Assembly: GCF_021012795.1 (NCBI RefSeq)
Contig: NZ_VFYU01000019.1
Location: 1 to 63,848 of the forward strand
Reading direction: 5' to 3'
Length of the DNA stretch: 63,848 bases
From: Psychrobacter sp. I-STPA10
GTDB lineage: Bacteria > Pseudomonadota > Gammaproteobacteria > Pseudomonadales > Moraxellaceae
A program made the translations under genes and the position numbers. The notes beneath the pieces were generated by a model. The model searched no databases and was not told the DNA's origin. It saw only the letters and a list, made by a program, of their open reading frames with translations. Positions within the stretch are counted from its first letter, which is position 1, and every line of letters starts with the position of its first letter. Shown here in pieces: positions 1 through 9,445 of this stretch.

Positions 1-60
1 CTCCCCCAAAGGTGGAGGGAACTGTTCCCCCTCCCACTGGGAGGGGGCTAGGGGGAGGGA
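1..60. repeat. GC-rich intergenic inverted-repeat element (partial)
   Basis: The first 60 bases are made of runs such as CCCCCTCCCA, GGGAGGGGG and GGGGGAGGGA that can fold back on each other, in sharp contrast to the AT-rich surroundings. The style (a C-rich block, a short loop, a G-rich block, then GGGGAGGG) resembles the middle of the element at 57551-57646. It is probably a truncated or diverged copy of the same intergenic repeat family whose left end lies outside the window. Being the same family is inference; the palindromic structure is seen directly. Confidence 0.5.
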
Positions 61-111
61 TTAGATTAAGGGAGAAGAAGTTTTAATTAAAACAAATCAG
101 CAAGGTAATCT

Positions 112-627
112 ATGACCATAACACTAACTGCCCAGCCATTAACCAAACAAGCCTTTGCCCCTTATGGTACAGTAATTGAGCCTTATGATGACCATCAGCA
201 AACCGATAAAAACACCTTTGTTATTAACAATGGCTATGCCACCCGTCATCATCGTATTGCCGAAGTGTTTACCGATGGTGGCAATGCAGGATTAAGCATT
301 TTTGTTGCCAAGCCTCGCACTGTACCGATTGCCTTATCAGTGATGGAGTATCACCCATTAGGCTCACAGGCGTTTTTTTCGATGAATGGCTTAGATTATG
401 TGGTGGTGGTTGCCAAAGCAGGTGATGCTCCCAAATCTGCCGATGATTTGGCGGTATTTTATGCCAAGTCTTATCAAGGGGTACAATATGACGCAGGTGT
501 CTGGCACCACCCATTATTAGCCCTAGAAAAAGAGTGTGCATTTTTGGTGGTTGACCGTGTTGGTGGTGAGGGTAATAATTGTATTGAGGTCAATATTAGC
601 GACTGGAATGTGGTAATTGAAATATAA
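112..627 (+). CDS. allA: Ureidoglycolate lyase (AllA)
   Basis: The 171-residue protein is the usual size for AllA, which cleaves ureidoglycolate to glyoxylate and urea in purine-ring (allantoin) breakdown in the cytoplasm. Family features visible are the N-terminal [15 protein letters not shown] segment, the central [12 protein letters not shown] segment, and [13 protein letters not shown] with the cupin-fold histidines near residues 128-129, followed by FLVVDR. The ATG start lies just after AGCAAGGTAATCT, giving an AAGG ribosome site. No other purine-catabolism gene is in the window; partners may lie upstream. An unrelated HINT gene follows 33 bp later. Confidence 0.9.
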   Translation: MTITLTAQPLTKQAFAPYGTVIEPYDDHQQTDKNTFVINNGYATRHHRIAEVFTDGGNAGLSIFVAKPRTVPIALSVMEYHPLGSQAFFSMNGLDYVVVVAKAGDAPKSADDLAVFYAKSYQGVQYDAGVWHHPLLALEKECAFLVVDRVGGEGNNCIEVNISDWNVVIEI

Positions 628-660
628 CAGTCTGCCTACTATAAATAAAAAGGAAATTTG

Positions 661-1629
661 GTGAATAATTCAGGATTTGTTGCAGGAACGCTAGTACATA
701 CAGATAAGGGTTTAGTACCAATACAGGATATTAAAGTTGGTGACCTTGTGTTATCAAAGTCTGAGAACGGTAGTGGTCAGGTAGAATATAAGCCTGTACT
801 TAGCACTTTTAAGTCCACTCACAAAGAAGAGATATATAAGGTTGAATACCATAACGAGACTGCCGAAGAAGACAACGCATTTCACTTTTTGCTATGTAAC
901 CAAAACCATCCATTTTGGGTGACCAGAATGCCAAATGCCAATGAGGGCGAATGGTTACCTGCTTTTGCCCTGCCCGCAGGCTATTTGCAAGCTGTCAACG
1001 GTGATGTCTTGGCATTAAGTGACTACTCGTTTTTGCCCGTGCGTACCTTAGCCCACTTCCCGCAGGGGTGTGCTTATACCCAGTCGATTGAAGAGCACGA
1101 CAGTTGGCAATACGAAGACTCAACTTACGATGTGATGTATCTGCAACTGACCGATACAGACTATCATTTTATCAGCCTAAGTGAAGATGCCAAGGAGCGA
1201 AAGTCAATAAGAGAAGCTTTTTGTGAGTTGAGAGCCATAGACCCAGTGACACGGTTAAGTCAATACGAACCCATCAAAACAGCGCCTGAGCGCTTTCAAA
1301 AACTTGATGTGTTATTAAAACAAGATATCAGTCCGTATTATCGCTCAAAAGAAATCTACCTCAACAAGATGTACTCGCCTTTTGTTATCGACGGCAAGGT
1401 TGTTAGAGACACGCACATTTTTGATGAAGCGGGCTTTAAAAAGGTAGTAAATAGGATGGAGAAGTATGGCATTGATTTGGGTGCCGATTATGGCGATAGT
1501 GTGCATTTGAGTATGCAACGCTATACCGATGACTGCCCCAACCCATATAAGGCTTATGTTTACAATTTAGAAGTCGCCGACCATCATACCTACTTTGTCG
1601 GGCATGATGGGGTGTGGGTGCATGAGTAA
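661..1629 (+). CDS. Stand-alone HINT-domain protein, copy 1
   Basis: The 322-residue protein has the N-terminal HINT (intein-like) block FVAGTLVHTDKGLVPIQDI followed by VGDLVLSK, the block-B motif NHPFWVT near residue 81, and the C-terminal block VYNLEVADHHTYFVGHDGVWVH. These match the pretoxin-HINT domains of polymorphic toxins. Two residues needed for autocatalysis are absent. The nucleophile Cys expected before FVAGT is Gly, and the terminal Asn of the usual VHN is Glu, immediately followed by the stop. There is no toxin domain after it and no signal peptide. About 200 residues of unassigned sequence sit between block B and the C-terminal blocks. The GTG start follows AAGGAAATT; an adjacent TTG at 658 is an alternative. 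Function unknown. Confidence 0.75.
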   Translation: MNNSGFVAGTLVHTDKGLVPIQDIKVGDLVLSKSENGSGQVEYKPVLSTFKSTHKEEIYKVEYHNETAEEDNAFHFLLCNQNHPFWVTRMPNANEGEWLPAFALPAGYLQAVNGDVLALSDYSFLPVRTLAHFPQGCAYTQSIEEHDSWQYEDSTYDVMYLQLTDTDYHFISLSEDAKERKSIREAFCELRAIDPVTRLSQYEPIKTAPERFQKLDVLLKQDISPYYRSKEIYLNKMYSPFVIDGKVVRDTHIFDEAGFKKVVNRMEKYGIDLGADYGDSVHLSMQRYTDDCPNPYKAYVYNLEVADHHTYFVGHDGVWVHE

Positions 1630-1648
1630 AATCAATCAAGGAAAGAAT

Positions 1649-2620
1649 ATGAGTTTTGTTGCAGGCACGCTAGTACATACGGATAAAGGCTTAGTGCCTA
1701 TACAGAATATTAAAGTTGGCGACCTTGTGTTGTCAAAGCCTGAAAATGGTAATGGTGAGCTTGAATATAAACCTGTGCTCAGCACCTTTAAATCACCTGT
1801 AAAAGAGTACATCTACAAGATTGAGTACTATAACGTCACCGCTGCCGAACGTGGTGAAAAAGGGCTGAACTACATATTTTGTACCGACAACCACCCCTTT
1901 TGGGTCACCATGCAGCCTGTCAGTGATGCCAATGCGGATTTGCAAGGCGAATGGTTTGGTGCTGCCAATCTGCCACCCGCTCATCTGACCTCTGCGCATG
2001 GTGATGAAATAGAATTGAGCGACTATGCCATCATGCCAGTACGTACCTTACCCAACTTCCCTGCAGGTTGTGCCTATGTGCAACACGTTGAAGAGCATGA
2101 TGACGGTTGGAATGATGCTGCGGGCGCTGAGTTTGTAGAATTTACTGACACTGGCTATCATTTTGTCAGTTTGGCAGAGACAGAAAACGCTTTTAGGCAA
2201 CAGGTCAAAACATTGAGTTTACGTACATCTGATGCCAAGCATCTTATTAATGAAAATGCACCATTTTTGGTAGATTACCAATTATATGCCACATTAAGCA
2301 CTAGGTTAGACCAAGATATCGATCCTAATACGCACAGTGTCACTAAATTTATAGATCATATGAACTCGCCTCTAATGGATGAGAAGGGTAAAGTTGTCTC
2401 TGAAAATAAAATTGGTATTGAAAGCTTGTACAAACAAGCCATCAGAAACCTTGAAAAGTATGGTGATGCCACAGGGCTAACAGAGACCAGCCTGCACGAG
2501 CAGATGCAACGCTATACCGATGACTGTCCCAACCCCTACGAGGATTACGTCTACAACATCGAGGTTGCTGACCATCATACCTACTTTGTCGGGCATGATA
2601 GGGTGTGGGTGCATGAGTAA
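1649..2620 (+). CDS. Stand-alone HINT-domain protein, copy 2
   Basis: This 323-residue paralogue of the preceding gene has the same ends (SFVAGTLVHTDKGL, DNHPFWVT, VYNIEVADHHTYFVGH, WVHE-stop) and a related but diverged core; both carry an RTLxxFPxGCAY segment. The residue before FVAGT is Ser, which can serve as an intein nucleophile, but the C-terminal Asn is replaced by Glu. I place the start at the ATG six bases after AAGGA. An in-frame ATG at 1622 overlaps the previous stop as ATGAGTAA and would add nine residues, so the genes may be translationally coupled. No partner domain is attached and the role is unknown. Confidence 0.75.
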   Translation: MSFVAGTLVHTDKGLVPIQNIKVGDLVLSKPENGNGELEYKPVLSTFKSPVKEYIYKIEYYNVTAAERGEKGLNYIFCTDNHPFWVTMQPVSDANADLQGEWFGAANLPPAHLTSAHGDEIELSDYAIMPVRTLPNFPAGCAYVQHVEEHDDGWNDAAGAEFVEFTDTGYHFVSLAETENAFRQQVKTLSLRTSDAKHLINENAPFLVDYQLYATLSTRLDQDIDPNTHSVTKFIDHMNSPLMDEKGKVVSENKIGIESLYKQAIRNLEKYGDATGLTETSLHEQMQRYTDDCPNPYEDYVYNIEVADHHTYFVGHDRVWVHE

Positions 2621-2639
2621 AATCAATCAAGGAAAGAAT

Positions 2640-3431
2640 ATGAGTTTTGTTGCAGGCACGCTAGTACATACGGATAAAGGCTTAGTGCCCATTCAAGATA
2701 TCAAAGTGAACGACATGGTGCTGTCTAAGTCCGAAACAGGAGAGGGTGAGCTGGTTTATAGCCGTGTTATTCGCACCATGAAGTCAGCAGACAAAAAACC
2801 CATTATGACACCAGTACAAGGTATCTACTGTACCCAAGAGCATCCGTTTTGGACGCACATCCATAGAGTGGGCAAACCTCGTTGGCTGGCAGCCCGACAT
2901 ATTAATTGGAGTGACCATGTCGAATGCTTGTATCCTTTTATAGATGGTATAGGACATCCATGTAAAATACGTGGTAGATACGAAGAAAGAGTATTTGGCA
3001 AAGATCCGTATGGGGTGGGTGGCGCTTATTTAATTGCAACCAGTGATCCCAATGTCGCCTTATATATGATAGATTCAGATGGCGACGAAGGTGGTCCAAA
3101 CTATATACCAATGGGCGTTGTGGACTTTAGTAGTGGAGAGCCAGTAGAGATTTATAGCAATGATAAAAAGCATTACATTGGTTGGGATGGCTTTTTATCC
3201 AAAGCGCCTGATAAACCGTGGGCAGCCTATAAATTTTTGGACAAAGACAATCCCGAACATCATGCAGACATTGTTAGGTACTCCAAGCTGTGGGACGACT
3301 ACCTAACCCCAGATTGGGATACAGATATCAATGCAACGTCCACTGCCTTTACAGATTATGTTTATAACATCGAGGTTGAAGACACGCACACCTACTTTGT
3401 TGGATATAATGGAGTATGGGTGCATGAGTAA
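2640..3431 (+). CDS. Stand-alone HINT-domain protein, copy 3 with a different core
   Basis: The 263-residue third paralogue begins with the same SFVAGTLVHTDKGLVPIQDI block and ends with VYNIEVEDTHTYFVGYNGVWVHE, but the central roughly 150 residues after EHPFWTH are unlike copies 1 and 2 and match no family I recognise. The stop/start junction (ATGAGTAA, AAGGAAAG, ATG) is base-for-base the same as that between copies 1 and 2, with a repeat unit of 991 bp. The alternative in-frame start at 2613 overlaps the upstream stop. As in the others the terminal Asn is lost, so C-terminal cleavage should not occur. Conserved ends with exchanged cores suggest recombination between modules. Confidence 0.72.
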   Translation: MSFVAGTLVHTDKGLVPIQDIKVNDMVLSKSETGEGELVYSRVIRTMKSADKKPIMTPVQGIYCTQEHPFWTHIHRVGKPRWLAARHINWSDHVECLYPFIDGIGHPCKIRGRYEERVFGKDPYGVGGAYLIATSDPNVALYMIDSDGDEGGPNYIPMGVVDFSSGEPVEIYSNDKKHYIGWDGFLSKAPDKPWAAYKFLDKDNPEHHADIVRYSKLWDDYLTPDWDTDINATSTAFTDYVYNIEVEDTHTYFVGYNGVWVHE

Positions 3432-3475
3432 AACTTTAGTACCATCAATAATGAAATTTGAGTTAATAATACCAC

Positions 3476-4162
3476 ATGAATAACAACATCTTGATAAACC
3501 AAAAACTAGACGTTATCAAAAACCTAACCTCAGCAAAACAGTTTAAGCAAATCTTTGCTAAGCCAGCATTGATAGAAAAAATAGAAAACATGGATTTTAA
3601 CCAGTTTTTGGATTTTTTAATAGAGAAAGAGTTGATGATGGTGGTTGATTGGTCAGGGGAAGATAATGAGGGTGATCTTGCTTGTTATATTAACCAACAA
3701 CTGAATTTTTTTGGCATTAACTTTGCTATTGATAACGAGCAAGTACAAAAACAGATTGCCACTAAACTTAAAAAGAAAAAACTACAGCGAGGTGATTATA
3801 TTATTTTGCTGATTAAACAGTACCAAAAATTACTATCACCACATAAAATGGTCATTGCAGAATTTGTTACTTATTCTGACACTTATCTATTGAGTATCAC
3901 CAAAAAAACCTACTTGAGCAAGCTCAAACAAATGCAGTTTCCTCATGACTGTTATTTTCGCAAATTTGGTGAGCGTAAAAAACGCGAAATACTTTATTGT
4001 CTACATTGTCCAGACCCAGACTGCCAATCTAATATGGCAGGTATTTGGGTACTAGATGTCAATGACCCCCCGCCATCAGAAGGGCTTTGTGATAGCTGTG
4101 GTACCATGCTATTTGATGAGACTGGCAAGCCTTATGCGACAATGGAGCAAGGTTTTGTTTAA
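3476..4162 (+). CDS. Hypothetical protein with C-terminal cysteine pairs
   Basis: A 228-residue, probably cytoplasmic protein that I do not recognise with certainty. The N-terminal half is helical and charged, with an acidic patch VVDWSGEDNEGD near residues 57-68 reminiscent of some small immunity-type families (possibly DUF6630; a guess). The C-terminal part has CLHCPDPDC and LCDSCG, four to five cysteines that could form a zinc ribbon. It lies 44 bp after the three HINT genes on the same strand and is followed by a terminator, so it is probably the last gene of that operon. Its place behind pretoxin-like genes would suit an immunity protein, but nothing in the sequence proves that. The ribosome site is weak. 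Confidence 0.6.
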   Translation: MNNNILINQKLDVIKNLTSAKQFKQIFAKPALIEKIENMDFNQFLDFLIEKELMMVVDWSGEDNEGDLACYINQQLNFFGINFAIDNEQVQKQIATKLKKKKLQRGDYIILLIKQYQKLLSPHKMVIAEFVTYSDTYLLSITKKTYLSKLKQMQFPHDCYFRKFGERKKREILYCLHCPDPDCQSNMAGIWVLDVNDPPPSEGLCDSCGTMLFDETGKPYATMEQGFV

Positions 4163-4220
4163 CTGCTACTAAATTAATAACAAAGTGAACTTATTATGAG
4201 ATAGCTAAAAGGTAGCGTAT

Positions 4221-4262
4221 AAGACTCGCCAAAGCAATCAAAAGCTTAGAAGAGTCTTTTTT
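4221..4262 (+). terminator. Rho-independent terminator after the HINT operon
   Basis: AAGACTC (4221-4227) pairs with GAGTCTT (4252-4258). Inside it AAGC pairs with GCTT, and a run of T follows. This ends the plus-strand operon of HINT genes. Confidence 0.6.
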
Positions 4263-4300
4263 GATGACACTAATCTCAATAATAATCTCTTAGTTATCTG

Positions 4301-4513
4301 CTATTCCGACTTATTATTACCAATACTACCGACCTTTTTGGTCGCTACAAAACCAACAGGTAATGCTATCACAGCACCAACAACGGCTACCATGATGATA
4401 TCTGGAATGTCATCATATCCAATCACCAATGCAACTATCATCAGCACACCAATGATGACTGTGCTAGCAATAGAATACATCATACTAAAAAGAGGGAAGT
4501 TTAATGATTTCAT
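4301..4513 (-). CDS. Small two-helix membrane protein
   Basis: A 70-residue protein with two hydrophobic helices (about residues 8-30 and 37-57) joined by a short YDDIPD loop and ending in a basic tail with TKKVG. It has the pattern of the small Moraxellaceae membrane proteins often mislabelled as CTP synthetase-like; I recall the pattern only and no function is known. The ATG has a good AAGGA site eight bases upstream on the minus strand, which favours a real gene over the overlapping plus-strand reading frame. It stands alone between two plus-strand operons. Confidence 0.7.
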   Translation of the reverse strand: MKSLNFPLFSMMYSIASTVIIGVLMIVALVIGYDDIPDIIMVAVVGAVIALPVGFVATKKVGSIGNNKSE

Positions 4514-4926
4514 GATGATAATTTCCTTATGATTTGTGTGGATATTACAAATATAGTTACTTTATATCTGATATATGTCTAATTGTTAAGCAATTAATAC
4601 ACACGCTGATCCCACACAATCACGATGACAATATTTAAAAACCATGTTATTATTAGGGAGATTATAAATCAGTAATTTATTTTCGATTTAACAGTCAACT
4701 TAATGTGCCACACTTGTATATTTGCAATCAGTTATCTATCCCAATACCACTAGTACACACGCTTTATTGATAAAATCTATTTATCTGTAGCCTTCCCTAC
4801 CTTTTTTTCTTTGTGCATACCAACTTAACCTACAACTCTTACGATAAGCTGCAAAAAGTTTGATAGATTTTTTATACAAATTTCAGTACATTATGCCAAC
4901 CTATATTTTTTTGGTATCACCTACCT
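4514..4926. other. Intergenic, divergent promoter region
   Basis: About 410 AT-rich bases between the divergent small membrane protein gene and the DUF389 gene. I see no ORF with a ribosome site, no strong hairpin and no repeat element, only two short TACACACGCT matches (near 4599 and 4754). It presumably holds both promoters. Confidence 0.4.
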
Positions 4927-6471
4927 ATGAGCCACTCTAATAAATCACAGCAATCAACCCATGCCAGCAATATCACCACCAACGATACGGATATAGCAAA
5001 AGCAGCAGAAGCTAACACAACTGAAGATAAAGATATTGCCATTGTCACTGTTGATGATGAAGGTAGGGTTGAGCAGTTAAATGAAAATGACACTGTCGCA
5101 CCACAAACCATACAAAATACAGATAACACAGAGCTTACTACCGAGTCGAACGTTAATAATACAAACAACCCATCAAATCATGACGCTATAAAACACAACC
5201 TGATAGAGGAAAATCACAACACTGAATCCTTTAAAGCAGACACCGACATCACCAGCACACACTCATCTGCCTCAAACAGCATCAAAACCACACCATCTAA
5301 AAAAGAAGCTCATAAACTGCCACAAGAACCTCAAGACTCAACCGAACCAAAAGATGACGAAACATTAAAAGAAGAAAAAGAAGCAAAGCTTGAATCTTAT
5401 AAACAGTTTGTTGCCGAGCAAGCCAGCAATACAAAAATTGACTATCAAAAAATTCGCATCAATATTGAAGCCAATGCCCTTCCCAGTCGTATGTATTTTA
5501 TTATGAATGCGCTGTCTGCGGTCATTGCCAGCTATGGTCTGGTTGTAAATTCTGCTGCGGTGGTCATTGGGGCAATGCTGGTGGCAATGATGTTAGGCCC
5601 TATTAGTGGTGTGGCACTTGCCATCATAGATTATCGCATGCCATTTTTAAAAAAATCCCTCTTAACCGTACTAGCTGGCGGTATTATGGTGGTATTTATA
5701 GGATTTATTATCGGACTGCTACATCAAGGTCAACCGCTGACCAATGAGATTTTGTCTCGTACGCAACCCACCTCTATGGACTTAATGATTGCTTTGGCAG
5801 GTGGTACAGCTGGCGCATACGCCATCATCTCCCCTCACCTATCCGTCGCTGTTGTTGGGGTAGCAGTGGCAACCGCATTAGTGCCACCTCTGGCTGCCAG
5901 TGGTATACTTTTTGCCAATGGTGAGATGTCATTAGCATTTGGTGCCCTACTACTGGCATTCACCAATATCATCGCCATTCAATTTACCAACGCGATGGTT
6001 TTATGGTTTACTGGCTTTCGCCGTCTGGTCAAAGATGACTATAAAAAAAGCACATCCATGGCATTTTTGCGCCGTAATGCTGTGCCCTTATTATTACTTT
6101 TTGGCTTGGGTATTTACTTATCAGTCAACCTAAATACCATTGCTCGGACACAGCGTTTTGAAAATGATGTCAACACAATACTGACTAATTATTTTATTGA
6201 TAAAGGGGATGTACTTGCTGCCACACAATTTGTCAACCGAGACAATCATCAAGTGATCAGAGCGGTCATTCGTGGAGTAACCCGTCCTACTCCTGCTGAT
6301 GTTAAAAAGCTAGAGCAACAAATTACTGATAAGATTAATAACAACTATTCCAATTTTTTACCTGTTCATCTTCAACTTCGTTATCTACCTGTTGTGGTCA
6401 TCGAAGCTGATCCTACCTCTATCGAACAAATTGACCAAACAGATGCGGCTATTTTATCTAATGAAAACTAG
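4927..6471 (+). CDS. DUF389 family inner-membrane protein
   Basis: The 514-residue protein has two parts. Residues 1 to about 170 are hydrophilic and rich in Asn, Thr, Asp, Glu and Lys, probably disordered. From about residue 185 it has the DUF389 (TIGR00341-type) membrane domain, with SRMYFIMNALSAVIASYGLV, NSAAVVIGAMLVAMMLGPI and several further helices including VGVAVATALVPPLAASG, then a soluble C-terminal region of about 100 residues. Substrate and role of the family are unknown. The long acidic N-terminal extension is larger than I expect for the family. It stands alone, 249 bp before alaS. Confidence 0.85.
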   Translation: MSHSNKSQQSTHASNITTNDTDIAKAAEANTTEDKDIAIVTVDDEGRVEQLNENDTVAPQTIQNTDNTELTTESNVNNTNNPSNHDAIKHNLIEENHNTESFKADTDITSTHSSASNSIKTTPSKKEAHKLPQEPQDSTEPKDDETLKEEKEAKLESYKQFVAEQASNTKIDYQKIRINIEANALPSRMYFIMNALSAVIASYGLVVNSAAVVIGAMLVAMMLGPISGVALAIIDYRMPFLKKSLLTVLAGGIMVVFIGFIIGLLHQGQPLTNEILSRTQPTSMDLMIALAGGTAGAYAIISPHLSVAVVGVAVATALVPPLAASGILFANGEMSLAFGALLLAFTNIIAIQFTNAMVLWFTGFRRLVKDDYKKSTSMAFLRRNAVPLLLLFGLGIYLSVNLNTIARTQRFENDVNTILTNYFIDKGDVLAATQFVNRDNHQVIRAVIRGVTRPTPADVKKLEQQITDKINNNYSNFLPVHLQLRYLPVVVIEADPTSIEQIDQTDAAILSNEN

Positions 6472-6720
6472 TTTTGTATCCATCAAAACAAGGCGACTGA
6501 CAACAACAATAACGATGGGCGTGAAACCCAAGCTAAAACTGTGCTAAAATCGCTGATTTGCAATTATCCTCTTACGCATTATGTAACAAATGAGTTTTGC
6601 CAGTTCACTGACAACTTTAATCGCCAAGTTAAAAAATGCAACCAGTACCACTTAACTAACAATCAGTCATAATAGGTAATATAAACAATTATCTTTAATG
6701 TACTGTAAGGAACAACCATC

Positions 6721-9405
6721 GTGACTCAGCCATATCGCAGCGCCGACATTCGCCAAGCCTTTATTGAGTATTTTCAAAGCAAGCAGCACACGCATGTGCC
6801 CTCTGCCAGCTTGATCCCACACAATGATCCCACATTACTATTTACCAATGCGGGCATGAATCAGTTTAAAGACTGCTTTTTGGGTATTGATAAACGTGAT
6901 TATAGCCGTGCTGTCAGTGCGCAAAAGTGTGTACGTGCTGGGGGCAAACATAATGATCTAGATAATGTCGGCTATACCGCTCGTCACCATACCTTCTTTG
7001 AAATGCTTGGCAACTTCTCATTTGGTGATTATTTCAAAAAAGATGCCATCGCTTTTGCATGGGAATTTTTGACCTCAAAAGACTGGCTAGGACTCGATGC
7101 CGATCGTCTTTATGTCACGGTTTATGAAACAGATGACGAAGCCTATAACCATTGGCATGATGACATTGGCTTGCCCGCTGAGCGTATCATTCGTATTGGC
7201 GATAATAAAGGTGCGCCTTATGCTTCTGATAACTTTTGGGCAATGGGTGATACAGGGCCTTGTGGCCCTTGCTCTGAGGTTTTTTATGATCATGGCGAAG
7301 ACGTAGAAGGTGGGCTACCAGGTACACCCGAAGAAGATGGTGATCGCTATATTGAAGTATGGAACTGTGTCTTTATGCAGTTTAACCGCCAAAAAGATGG
7401 CACTATGGATCCATTGCCTGCACCAAGCGTCGATACAGGCATGGGGCTTGAGCGTATTAGCGCCATCATTCAAGGGGTACATAGCAACTACGAAATAGAT
7501 ATGTTTGTGGCATTGATTGATGCTGCTGCCAAACTTTTGGGCATTGACAACCAAGGGCAAGCCTCGCTTAAAGTGATCGCCGATCATATCCGTGCGGTCA
7601 GCTTTTTAATCGCTGATGGGGTAATCCCTAGTAATGAAGGTCGTGGCTATGTGCTACGGCGTATTATCCGCCGTGCCGTACGCCATGGCAATAAACTGGG
7701 GGCGCAAGATGCGTTCTTTTATCAGATGGTTGCGCCTTTAATCGAGCAGATGGGGGCAGCCTATCCACAGCTTGTTGAGCAACAAGCCTTTATTGAAAGT
7801 ACCATCGAAAAAGAAGAAAGCCAATTTGCCAAAACATTGGCGCAAGGCTTACGCTTATTAGCAACCGAACTTGAGCAGCTAAAAGCAGGCGATACCTTAT
7901 CTGGTGATGCCGCCTTTAAATTGTATGATACTTATGGCTTTCCTGTTGATTTGACTGCTGATATTGCACGTGAGCATGATATCATCATCGATGAAGCTGG
8001 CTTTGAGACACAAATGGAAGCTCAAAGACAGCGTGCGCGTGATGCAGGTAAGTTTGATGTTGATTACTCCAGTGTGATTAACACCGATGCTGCCACTGAA
8101 TTTTTGGGCTATGAACAGCTACAAGAAGATAAAGCCAGTATCATTGATGTGTATGTTGATGGCAAACCTACCAAGCAAATTAATGAGGGCGAAGAAGGTA
8201 TCCTCATTTTAGATCATACTCCTTTTTATGCAGAAGGTGGTGGTCAAGCAGGTGAGATGGGTGAAATACGCACCCAAACTGGTGTGTTTAGTGTGCAAGA
8301 TACCAAAAAATCTGGGCAAGCGATCATTCATCATGGTGTGGTCAGTGTTGGTTCTATTCATGTCGAACAAATTGCCGAAGCACAAGTGATGTCATCAATC
8401 CGTGCTGCCAGTGCCAAAAACCACTCAGCAACCCATTTATTACATGCTGCCCTACGCCAAGTTGTGGGTGATAAGGTACAGCAAAAAGGCTCGTTAGTGA
8501 GCAGCGAAGTCCTACGTTTTGATTTTTCATGCGATACCCCTGTTAGCCCAGAGCAGATCAACCGCATCGAAAAAATTGTCAATGAACAAATCCAAGCCAA
8601 TGAAGCCACTCGTATTGAGCACATGAGCATCGAAGAAGCCAAGCAAAAAGGCGCAATGGCATTGTTTGGTGAAAAATATGGTGATACAGTACGTGTTCTG
8701 AGCATGGGGACACATCGCTATCAAGATGGCATTGATACCCCCTTCTCTATCGAGCTGTGTGGTGGGCTACATGTGCATCGTACGGGCGATATTGGTATAT
8801 TTAAAATCACCAGTGAATCTGGTATTGCCGCAGGTATCCGCCGTATCGAGGCCCTTACAGGCATGGGAGCACTCAAATACATTCAACAAGGTGATGCCCA
8901 ATTGACACAGCTTGCAGGACAGCTAAAAGCCAAGCGTCCTGAAATTGCACAGCGAGTACAAAACTTAGCAGACAAACAGCGTGAGCTTGAAAAACAGCTT
9001 GAGCGATTAAACCAAAAACTTGCCAGCTCACAAGCAGCAAACTTACTCGATAATATCCAAAACATCGCTGGGCATGATGTTGTTATCGCCACGGTTAAAG
9101 GCATTGATGGTAAAGGTATCCGCCCACTGATCGATGATCTAAAATCAAAACTGCCTAAGGCAATTATTGTACTTATCGGGGATAAAGATAATCAATTGGC
9201 TTTAGCCTCAGCAGTGAGTAAAACATTAACTAAGCAAATTAAGGCAGGTGATATTATCCGCCATCTAGCTGAGCAGCTTGGTGGTAAAGGTGGTGGTAAA
9301 CCTGAATATGCCCAAGGTGGTGCACCTGCAACAGATAATTTAGCGCAAGTACTTGACGACTTACCCAACTGGCTAGAATCAAAGCTTGCTCCTCAAGACA
9401 GCTAA
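6721..9405 (+). CDS. alaS: Alanine--tRNA ligase
   Basis: The 894-residue class II synthetase charges tRNA-Ala. Domains in order: catalytic core ([51 protein letters not shown]), tRNA-recognition region, editing domain with the zinc-type residues [11 protein letters not shown] and [13 protein letters not shown], then a coiled coil and the C-terminal DHHA1 domain with [14 protein letters not shown]. Length is slightly above the usual 875-880. It starts with GTG nine bases after AAGGA; no nearby ATG fits better. lysC follows 40 bp downstream on the same strand, so the two may be cotranscribed. Confidence 0.97.
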   Translation: MTQPYRSADIRQAFIEYFQSKQHTHVPSASLIPHNDPTLLFTNAGMNQFKDCFLGIDKRDYSRAVSAQKCVRAGGKHNDLDNVGYTARHHTFFEMLGNFSFGDYFKKDAIAFAWEFLTSKDWLGLDADRLYVTVYETDDEAYNHWHDDIGLPAERIIRIGDNKGAPYASDNFWAMGDTGPCGPCSEVFYDHGEDVEGGLPGTPEEDGDRYIEVWNCVFMQFNRQKDGTMDPLPAPSVDTGMGLERISAIIQGVHSNYEIDMFVALIDAAAKLLGIDNQGQASLKVIADHIRAVSFLIADGVIPSNEGRGYVLRRIIRRAVRHGNKLGAQDAFFYQMVAPLIEQMGAAYPQLVEQQAFIESTIEKEESQFAKTLAQGLRLLATELEQLKAGDTLSGDAAFKLYDTYGFPVDLTADIAREHDIIIDEAGFETQMEAQRQRARDAGKFDVDYSSVINTDAATEFLGYEQLQEDKASIIDVYVDGKPTKQINEGEEGILILDHTPFYAEGGGQAGEMGEIRTQTGVFSVQDTKKSGQAIIHHGVVSVGSIHVEQIAEAQVMSSIRAASAKNHSATHLLHAALRQVVGDKVQQKGSLVSSEVLRFDFSCDTPVSPEQINRIEKIVNEQIQANEATRIEHMSIEEAKQKGAMALFGEKYGDTVRVLSMGTHRYQDGIDTPFSIELCGGLHVHRTGDIGIFKITSESGIAAGIRRIEALTGMGALKYIQQGDAQLTQLAGQLKAKRPEIAQRVQNLADKQRELEKQLERLNQKLASSQAANLLDNIQNIAGHDVVIATVKGIDGKGIRPLIDDLKSKLPKAIIVLIGDKDNQLALASAVSKTLTKQIKAGDIIRHLAEQLGGKGGGKPEYAQGGAPATDNLAQVLDDLPNWLESKLAPQDS

Positions 9406-9445
9406 TTCTCAAGACACTTCAAGAGAAACTTAAAGGAATACAAAT

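Noticed and set aside
661..3431. Active inteins or toxin precursors in the HINT genes
   Set aside because: No host protein or toxin is fused, the C-terminal Asn is absent and the upstream Cys is Gly or Ser.
4338..4532. Open frame opposite the small membrane protein gene
   Set aside because: It is antisense to the gene with the ribosome site and hydrophobic helices, and has no support of its own.
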